Source of the DNA: CAYUYM01 sp964449305
GTDB lineage: Bacteria > Bacteroidota > Ignavibacteria > SZUA-365 > CAYQST01
Reading direction: 5' to 3'
Assembly (NCBI GenBank): GCA_964449305.1
Contig: CAYUYM010000118.1
Span: 1-11,306, forward strand
Length of the DNA stretch: 11,306 nucleotides
The notes under the pieces are model-generated. The model was not told the origin of the DNA. It did not search any database and worked only from the letters and a program-made list of their open reading frames with translations. The translations under genes were made by a program, and so were the position numbers. Below, one piece after another: positions 5,514 to 11,306 of the stretch (its first letter is position 1; each line of letters opens with the position of its first letter).

Positions 5514-6767
5514 ATGGTTTTCTCGTTCACACCGCGTGTTTCCCTCATCCTGATGCTGCTTGCACCCGTGGCGACCATGGCACAGGCGGGCGGGGCGGCG
5601 CTGCACCTCGATGAGGCGTTGCAGTCGGCCCGGAGCAGCCACCCGGGCATCATCGCCGCGCGTGCCGGCATCCGCGCGGAGACGGGCCGCAGGCTCTCCG
5701 CCCTCTCCCCGGAATCCCCGACCATCGTCCTGCGGCATGAGGACATTCCCGGCGGCGCATCCTTCGGCGACGCGGGGCAGAAGATCCTGGAGATCTCCCA
5801 GTCCTTCGACCTGCCGCTGCTGCTTGGCGCCCGCGGCCGCCTGTCGTCCGGCCTCATCCGTGCGCAGGAGTGGGAGCTTGCCCTCATGGAGCGCCGCGTG
5901 CGCGCGGGTGTGATCACGGCCTACGCGCGGCTGTACGCGGTTGCGCGGCAGGACGCGCTGCTGCGGCGCAATGCGGCCAATGCGGCGGAGTTCGCCGCCA
6001 AGGTCCAGCGCCGCATCGACGCGGGGGATGGCACACCGCTCGAGCTTCTGCGCGCCCGCGCGGAACGGGCCTCCGCCGACGCCGCCGTCGCCGCCGCCGC
6101 ACAGCGCCGCGCCGTGGCGGTGGGGGCGCTGGAGGAGGCCATGGGCCGCGATCTGCCCGACGATGTGGACGCCGTCGATTCCCTGCCGCCGCTCGCGATC
6201 GATCCCGCCGGTCTGGGACGCCCCGACGAGCTGGTCCGCGAGCATCCGGAATGGTGTGCCGCGCAGGAGCGGGCCGGAGCCATGGCCGCCGATGCCGGCT
6301 GGCGCTGGATGGAGTACCTCCCACGCTTCAACGCCTCGTGGTTCCAGCAGGACTACGCGGCCGCCGGGCGCCTGTGGGGCGTGCAGCTCGGCGCGGAGCT
6401 GCCCCTGTGGTTCCTCCTGGGGGCACGGGGCTCGGCCATGGAGCGCGACGCCGAGGCGGAACGCGCATCGGCGGAGAGCCGCGGTGTGGCCATCGCCGTC
6501 GCGGCGCGCATCCAGTCCTCCATCACCGCGCTCGCCGCGGCGGAGCGCGGGCTGGCAGCCTACACGCGCGACATCCTCGCCGAGGCGGCGGAGATCACCC
6601 GCGTCGCCACGGCATCCTACGATGCAGGTCAGATCAATCACCTCGAGTACCTCGATGCCATGCGCTCGGCGAACGGCGTGGTTCTCGGCTACTATGATGC
6701 ACTCGCCTCCTATTACCAGGCCGTGGCCGAATGCGAAGCCGCAACCGGTCACCGCCTCATCCCCTGA
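5514..6767 (+). CDS. TolC/CzcC-like outer-membrane efflux channel protein
   Basis: This 417-residue protein belongs to the outer membrane efflux (OEP) family and is the exit duct of a tripartite RND pump. It starts with a signal peptide (basic Arg8, hydrophobic 9-20, AQA cleavage site ending near residue 25) with no lipobox cysteine, so it is exported but probably not lipidated, unlike CusC. Two OEP repeats are visible, at about 45-205 and 240-410, and each carries the same LLGARG hexamer (103-108 and 301-306), a trace of the internal duplication typical of the family. Near the C-terminus, YDAGQINHLEYLDAMRSA (369-386) matches the conserved OEP motif. The long alpha-helical stretches are very Ala/Arg rich. 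There is no Shine-Dalgarno site before the ATG. It is the first gene of a C-B-A ordered heavy-metal efflux operon; the adaptor gene begins 10 nt after its stop. Confidence 0.88.
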   Translation: MVFSFTPRVSLILMLLAPVATMAQAGGAALHLDEALQSARSSHPGIIAARAGIRAETGRRLSALSPESPTIVLRHEDIPGGASFGDAGQKILEISQSFDLPLLLGARGRLSSGLIRAQEWELALMERRVRAGVITAYARLYAVARQDALLRRNAANAAEFAAKVQRRIDAGDGTPLELLRARAERASADAAVAAAAQRRAVAVGALEEAMGRDLPDDVDAVDSLPPLAIDPAGLGRPDELVREHPEWCAAQERAGAMAADAGWRWMEYLPRFNASWFQQDYAAAGRLWGVQLGAELPLWFLLGARGSAMERDAEAERASAESRGVAIAVAARIQSSITALAAAERGLAAYTRDILAEAAEITRVATASYDAGQINHLEYLDAMRSANGVVLGYYDALASYYQAVAECEAATGHRLIP

Positions 6768-6777
6768 TGAACGCACC

Positions 6778-7983
6778 ATGAACAGCCTCCATTCCAGCAC
6801 CCATCCATTGGAACACCGCGCATGCCGCACCGGCCGCGTGCTTCCCGCCCTGCTCCTCCTTGGCCTGCTCCTCACAGCCTGCGGGCATCAGCAGGAGACA
6901 CCGCCCCCGGCGCAGCAACCCACGGCGACCACCGTCACTGTGCCCGTCGATCTGCTGCCCGCCTTCAAGCTCGAGGTCGCCGAGGCGGTGCGCACCGCCA
7001 TGACGCATGTCATCGACATTCCGGCCACGGTGCTCGTCGATCCCACCACCACCGCCCGTGTCAACAGCCTCATCCCCGGGCGCATCCAGTCCGTGCTTGT
7101 CCAGCAGGGGGCGCACGTGTCCGCAGGCCAGGCCCTTGCCACGGTGGAGAGCATGGAACTCGGCACCATGATCGCCGACCTCATCCGCAGCCAGTCCGAG
7201 CTCACCTCCGCGGAGGCGGAATACGCACGCGTGAAGACGCTGCACGGGGACCGCGTGTCGTCGGACAGGCAGCTCCAGGCGGCGGAGAGCGCGCACACCA
7301 TCGCGCGTGGCAGCCTCACCGCGGCAAGGAAGCGCCTCCTTGCGGCCGGCATGAACGAGGCCGACCTCACACGCCTGCAACAGGATCCCGCCTCCTTCAA
7401 ACCCATCCTCACCCTGCGGGCGCCCATCGCGGGCGTCGTCGCCATGCGCAACGCCATGGTGGGGCAGCAGATCTCCGAGTCGCAGGACCTCTTCGAGATC
7501 GTGAACCTCGCCACCGTCATGATCCAGGGCAATGTGTTCGACACGGATTTCGGGGTTGTCCGGCCCGGACTTCCGGTGACCCTGAAGGTGCAGGCCTACC
7601 CTCATGCGGTGTACACCGGCACCATCCAGTCCGTGTCGCCGCAGGTGGATCTGACCACGCACACCCTGCCGGTCTATTGCCGGATCACGAACCGCAACAA
7701 CGAGCTGCGACCCAATCTCCATGGGCAGATGCAGATCCGGACCACCGCCGTGAACGAGGCGCTCATCGTGCCCTATGATGCCATCGTGTTCGACGGCGAC
7801 GAACGGTACGTGTTCGTCAGGTCCAACGACACAACCTTCACGTATGTCAAGGTCACGACCGGTGAGTCCACGAAGGACCAGGTGGCGATCACCGGCGGCA
7901 TCGAACCCGGCGCCATGGTGGTGATGAAGAATGCGTTCAACCTCAAATCGCGTCTCAAGCTGGCCGCGAGCGGGGATGAATGA
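6778..7983 (+). CDS. CzcB/CusB-family periplasmic adaptor (membrane fusion) lipoprotein
   Basis: This 401-residue adaptor links the RND pump to the outer-membrane channel. A hydrophobic segment ends in the lipobox LLTAC, so the mature protein should be lipidated on Cys35 and anchored in the inner membrane. A Gln/Pro/Thr-rich spacer follows (37-52). Domains run in the usual order: barrel-sandwich half GRIQSVLVQQGAHVSAGQAL (101-120), alpha-helical hairpin (about 126-200), second sandwich half LRAPIAGVV (213-221), beta-barrel (about 245-323) and membrane-proximal domain (about 328-401). The mature N-terminus lacks the clustered Met residues CusB uses for Cu/Ag and any His-rich stretch, so how metal is captured is unclear. 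Its TGA overlaps the pump's ATG by 4 nt (ATGA), indicating translational coupling. The frame stays open upstream through the channel gene, but only from 6778 is it adaptor-like. Confidence 0.9.
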   Translation: MNSLHSSTHPLEHRACRTGRVLPALLLLGLLLTACGHQQETPPPAQQPTATTVTVPVDLLPAFKLEVAEAVRTAMTHVIDIPATVLVDPTTTARVNSLIPGRIQSVLVQQGAHVSAGQALATVESMELGTMIADLIRSQSELTSAEAEYARVKTLHGDRVSSDRQLQAAESAHTIARGSLTAARKRLLAAGMNEADLTRLQQDPASFKPILTLRAPIAGVVAMRNAMVGQQISESQDLFEIVNLATVMIQGNVFDTDFGVVRPGLPVTLKVQAYPHAVYTGTIQSVSPQVDLTTHTLPVYCRITNRNNELRPNLHGQMQIRTTAVNEALIVPYDAIVFDGDERYVFVRSNDTTFTYVKVTTGESTKDQVAITGGIEPGAMVVMKNAFNLKSRLKLAASGDE

Positions 7984-10900
7984 CGATGAGCTCGCGCGTC
8001 ATCGACTTCGTGCTGCGCAACCGGCTCTTCGTTGCGGGCTTCATCATCACCATCATCGGGCTGGGCATCTACTCGCTCAACGACATCCGCATCGATGCCT
8101 TCCCCGATGTGACGAACAACCAGGTGCAGATCATCACCGAGGCGCCGAACCTCTCCCCCGTGGAGGTGGAGCGCTTCGTCACATTCCCGATTGAGAACTC
8201 CATGAACGGCCTGCCCGGCGTGGACATCCTTCGCTCCATCTCCAAGTACGGGCTCTCCGTGGTCACCGTGGTGTTCCATGACAATGTCGACTTCTACTTT
8301 GCGCGGCAGGTCATCTCGGAACGCCTCTCCGGCGTGCGAAGCGAGCTGCCCGCCACCGTGAAGCAGCCGATGCTCGGCCCCGTCTCCACGGCCCTCGGCG
8401 AGATCTACCAGTACGTGGTGGAGGGACCCGGCAAGTCCGCCATGGAACTCCGCACCATCCAGGAGTGGCTCATCAAGCCGCAGCTCAAGACCATCCCGGG
8501 CGTCACCGAGGTCAACAGCTTCGGTGGCTTCGTCCGGCAGTTCCAGGTGCTCATCGATCCATCGCGCATGCAGGCCCACCGCGTCACCGTGAAGGATGTG
8601 TTCGATGCGATCGAGCGCAACAACTCCATCTCGGGCGGAAGCTTCATCGAGCACAATGGTGAGGCCTTCATCATCCGCGGACTCGGCCTCGTCTCCACCA
8701 TGGACGACCTCGGCAACATCATCATCCGGACGCAGGACAATGTGCCCGTGAACATCCACGATGTTGCGGAGGTGATGATCGGCCCCGAGACGCGCGCGGG
8801 CGCGGTGACGAAGGACTCCACCGGCGAGGTGGTGACGGGCATTGTCATGATGCTCAAGGGCGAGAACAGCCGCGATGTGATCCAGAAGATCAAGGCCAAG
8901 GTGGAGCAGGTGAACCGGAGCCTGCCCGGGGGTGTCACCATCCGCTCGTTCTACGACCAGACCGAGCTCGTGAACAACACGATCCGCACCGTGGAGACCA
9001 ACCTCCTCGAAGGCGGCATTCTTGTCATTGCCGTGTTGTTCTTCTTTCTCGGCAACTGGCGGGCCGCGGCCATCGTCGCCATGGTCATCCCGCTCTCCAT
9101 GCTCTTCACCTTCATCGGGATGGATCGCATGGGCCTCTCGGCCAACCTCATGAGCCTCGGCGCCCTCGATTTCGGCATGATCGTGGACGGCGCCGTGGTG
9201 CTCGTGGACAACTTCGTGCGCTACATGAGCGAACGGCGGGACGCGAAGATGCGTCGTGTGGACATGATCGGCGCGGCGACGAAGGAAGTCGCCCGGCCCA
9301 TCATCTTCGGCGTCATCATCATCATCATGGTGTACGTCCCCATCCTGAGCTTCCAGGGCATGGAGGGGAAGATGTTCACACCGATGGCCTTCGCCGTGAT
9401 GTTCGCCATCATCGGCTCGCTCATCATGGTGTTCTCCTTTGTGCCGGTGGTGGCATCCGTGTTTCTGAAGGTGGGGGAGAATCCGCGGGAGAACATCGTC
9501 ATCCGCTGGCTCAAGCCGCGCTACGAGCGCGTGCTGCTGTGGACCATGGACAACAAGGGCCTCACGATCTCGCTCGCCCTTGGGGGGCTTGTCATCAGCC
9601 TCGCCCTCGTGCCCTTCATGGGATCGGAGTTCCTGCCCGAACTCGACGAGGGCTCCGTGCTCATCGAGGTGAAGCGCCTGCCCAGCGTCGCGCTGTCGGA
9701 ATCCGTGACACAGGGCATCGAACTTCAGAAGAAGCTCATGGTGATTCCGGAGATCAAGACGGCGGTGTTCAAGACGGGCCGGCCCGACCTCGCGAACGAT
9801 TACATGGGCCTCCATGAAACGGACTGCTTCATCATGCTGAAACCGCGCGCCGAGTGGCGTGGCGGCATGACGAAGGAGGACATCATCAACGAGATGAAGG
9901 CCATCGTGGATCGCGAGCCCGGCATCAGCTACAACATGACACAGCCCATCGCAATGCGTGTGGACGAGCTGGTGGCGGGCGTGAAGTCCGACGTGGCGGT
10001 GAAGATTTTCGGTGATGATTTCGGCATCCTCACCGAACGCGCCGCCGAGATCGAGGCCATCGCCCGGGGCATCGAGGGGATGGACAACACCATGGTGGAG
10101 CAGGTGGCGGGGCAGACCTACCTCGACATCAGGATCGACCGCAACGAGATCGCCCGCTTCGGCATCAACGTGGAGGATGTACAGCGGGTGATCGGCACGG
10201 CCATCGGCGGCGAGGTGGCGACCGAGGTGTATGAAGGGACGCGGAAGTTCGACGTGCAGGTGCGCTTCAACGAGGCGTCACGGCGCAGCATCGAGGACAT
10301 CCGCAACGTCCTCGTCGGTACGCCGGGGGGCACGCAGGTGCCGCTGCGGCAGGTGGCCGCGATCACCGAGGTGGAGGGCCCCGTGCAGATCAGCCGCGAG
10401 AACGGCCAGCGCCGCGTGGTGGTGGGCATCAACCTCGCCGGGCGCGACGTGGGCAGCTATGTGGCCGAGCTGCAGAAGAGCATCGAGTCGCGCGTGCAGC
10501 TGCCGCCTGGGTACTTCCTCCAATACGGCGGGCAGTTCGAGAATCAGCAGCGCGCCATGGGCCGGCTCTCCGTGGTGGTGCCGCTCGCCCTGCTCATCAT
10601 CTACCTGCTGCTCTTCTCGATGTTCGGCAACCTGCGGCATTCCATCCTCATCCTCTTCAACCTGCCGTTCGCCCTCAGCGGCGGCATCGTGGCACTGTGG
10701 ATCCGCGGCCTCAACATCAGCATCACCTCCGCCATCGGCTTCATCGCCCTCTTTGGCGTGGCGGTGCTCAACGGCGTGGTGCTCGTGGAGCATCTCAACC
10801 ACCTCCGCAGGCACGGACACTCCCCGCGGCAGTCCGTCGTCATCGGCGCGGCCGACCGCCTGCGGCCCGTGCTCATGACGGCCCTCGTCGCCAGCCTGGG

Positions 10901-11108
10901 CTTCATCCCCATGGCGCTCAACACCTCCCAGGGCAGCGAGGTGCAGCGGCCGCTCGCCACCGTGGTGATCGGCGGGCTCGTCACATCCACGCTGCTCACG
11001 CTCCTCGTGCTGCCCACGGTGTACGCATGGATCGAGACGCGCCACGATCCCTCGCTGAAATTCGGCGAACGCACGCGGCGCATGTTCCTCCCGAAGAGTT
11101 TCTGGTAG
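7980..11108 (+). CDS. czcA: CzcA-family heavy-metal efflux RND transporter
   Basis: This full-length, 1042-residue inner-membrane proton/metal antiporter belongs to the heavy-metal-efflux (HME) class of RND pumps. It has TM1 at about 12-31, a first periplasmic loop (about 32-340), a TM2-6 cluster (about 341-495), TM7 near 527-547, a second large loop (about 548-862) and TM8-12 (about 863-1015). The HME signature in TM4 is DFGMIVDGAVVLVDN (397-411). Asp397 and Asp403 match the CzcA proton-relay aspartates, while the third acidic position, Glu in CzcA, is Asp410 here. CusA methionines 573 and 672 align with Glu563 and Glu663, and RLRPVLMTALVASLGFIPMAL (starting at 961) is CzcA-like. I therefore infer a divalent cation substrate (Zn, Co, Cd or Ni) rather than Cu(I)/Ag(I); the exact metal is unknown. 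The start ATG overlaps the adaptor stop; ATG at 7986 is an alternative. No metal-responsive regulator is in the window. Confidence 0.95.
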   Translation: MTMSSRVIDFVLRNRLFVAGFIITIIGLGIYSLNDIRIDAFPDVTNNQVQIITEAPNLSPVEVERFVTFPIENSMNGLPGVDILRSISKYGLSVVTVVFHDNVDFYFARQVISERLSGVRSELPATVKQPMLGPVSTALGEIYQYVVEGPGKSAMELRTIQEWLIKPQLKTIPGVTEVNSFGGFVRQFQVLIDPSRMQAHRVTVKDVFDAIERNNSISGGSFIEHNGEAFIIRGLGLVSTMDDLGNIIIRTQDNVPVNIHDVAEVMIGPETRAGAVTKDSTGEVVTGIVMMLKGENSRDVIQKIKAKVEQVNRSLPGGVTIRSFYDQTELVNNTIRTVETNLLEGGILVIAVLFFFLGNWRAAAIVAMVIPLSMLFTFIGMDRMGLSANLMSLGALDFGMIVDGAVVLVDNFVRYMSERRDAKMRRVDMIGAATKEVARPIIFGVIIIIMVYVPILSFQGMEGKMFTPMAFAVMFAIIGSLIMVFSFVPVVASVFLKVGENPRENIVIRWLKPRYERVLLWTMDNKGLTISLALGGLVISLALVPFMGSEFLPELDEGSVLIEVKRLPSVALSESVTQGIELQKKLMVIPEIKTAVFKTGRPDLANDYMGLHETDCFIMLKPRAEWRGGMTKEDIINEMKAIVDREPGISYNMTQPIAMRVDELVAGVKSDVAVKIFGDDFGILTERAAEIEAIARGIEGMDNTMVEQVAGQTYLDIRIDRNEIARFGINVEDVQRVIGTAIGGEVATEVYEGTRKFDVQVRFNEASRRSIEDIRNVLVGTPGGTQVPLRQVAAITEVEGPVQISRENGQRRVVVGINLAGRDVGSYVAELQKSIESRVQLPPGYFLQYGGQFENQQRAMGRLSVVVPLALLIIYLLLFSMFGNLRHSILILFNLPFALSGGIVALWIRGLNISITSAIGFIALFGVAVLNGVVLVEHLNHLRRHGHSPRQSVVIGAADRLRPVLMTALVASLGFIPMALNTSQGSEVQRPLATVVIGGLVTSTLLTLLVLPTVYAWIETRHDPSLKFGERTRRMFLPKSFW

Positions 11109-11306
11109 ACGTGAACATGAATACGTGCTGGAACAGGGCCGACCCTCTTCAGAGCCCGCGTTTCCGTGGGGAGGCTGAGGATCGCGACCCATCCGGCAAC
11201 TCACCGAAACTCACACCCTGCATCTCATGGATTCGAAACAATCCCTGCGGGGCCTCTCCATCATTGCAGCACCATCCTCCGTGTCATGCCACGCAGTGAA
11301 CCGCTG
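11109..11306. other. Region after the pump gene with no supported gene
   Basis: These 198 nt contain no gene that can be supported. Two open starts run off the right edge on the plus strand: ATG at 11227 (26 codons visible, MDSKQSLRG...) and ATG at 11286 (7 codons, MPRSEPL). Neither has a Shine-Dalgarno site or recognisable family features. On the minus strand, frames entering from the right edge close near 11265 and 11196, so the tail of a convergent gene is also possible. The sequence beyond the edge is needed to decide. Confidence 0.4.
11155..11170 (+). terminator. Short hairpin downstream of the efflux operon
   Basis: CCCGCG (11155-11160) pairs with CGTGGG (11165-11170) with one G-U pair around a TTTC tetraloop, 46 nt after the pump stop codon. 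No U-tract follows, so it is at best a weak or Rho-assisted terminator or a 3'-end stabilising structure. Confidence 0.2.

Noticed and set aside
5941..6777. The adaptor frame stays open upstream through most of the channel gene
   Set aside because: The channel protein in the other frame has a signal peptide, duplicated OEP motifs and full length. The upstream extension is low-complexity Arg/Ala/Pro/Ser.
9313..9328. Short run of ATC triplets in the pump gene, a possible slippage repeat
   Set aside because: Only four consecutive ATC codons (Ile446-449) in a membrane helix; triplet slippage would not shift the frame, and the run is expected from codon bias.
7773..9815. 680-codon open frame antisense to the pump gene
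   Set aside because: It is rich in His/Asp/Glu, as expected from the reverse complement of codons such as ATC, GTG and CTC in the pump. No start signal or family resemblance.

Overview
The window is GC-rich bacterial DNA. No mobile element, CRISPR array, phage gene or integrase is visible. Three things suggest a high-GC member of the Bacteroidota/Chlorobi/Ignavibacteria (FCB) assemblage: a ClpC of the MEGNFSNRV... type, mostly weak or absent Shine-Dalgarno sites, and promoters shaped TTG-N20-TATTTT, one of which matches the Bacteroidota -7 box TAnnTTTG exactly. This placement is inference from sequence style and was not tested by any search.

The left part (1-4397) reads entirely on the minus strand. 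Going leftwards it holds: a class II (fuculose-phosphate type) aldolase; a short AT-richer regulatory region with a good promoter; a three-gene cluster of an FtsB/DivIC-like division protein, a ROK-family sugar kinase and a MenC-type enolase-superfamily enzyme; and a second good promoter driving clpC, which runs off the left edge. The division gene overlaps the kinase by 4 nt (GTGA) and the kinase lies 14 nt from the MenC-type gene, so the three are probably co-transcribed.

A 176-nt divergent spacer (4398-4573) separates this block from the right part, which reads entirely on the plus strand. There a tRNA-Val(UAC) with encoded CCA is followed after 25 nt by a Bax inhibitor-1/YccA-like membrane protein with the best ribosome-binding site in the window. 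After a C-rich, G-poor 102-nt spacer comes a compact heavy-metal efflux operon in czcCBA order: outer-membrane channel, lipoprotein periplasmic adaptor, and RND pump. The pump is CzcA-like (divalent cations) rather than CusA-like (Cu/Ag), because CusA methionine positions are acidic here. The last ~200 nt contain no gene that can be supported.

The window looks like ordinary core/housekeeping territory plus a standard efflux operon. I found no convincing previously undescribed system. The points most worth a second look are the shared promoter architecture, a predicted transcription start coinciding with an ATGATG (possible leaderless message), an inverted repeat over the same promoter, and the coupling of a division gene to a kinase and a MenC/NSAR-type enzyme.
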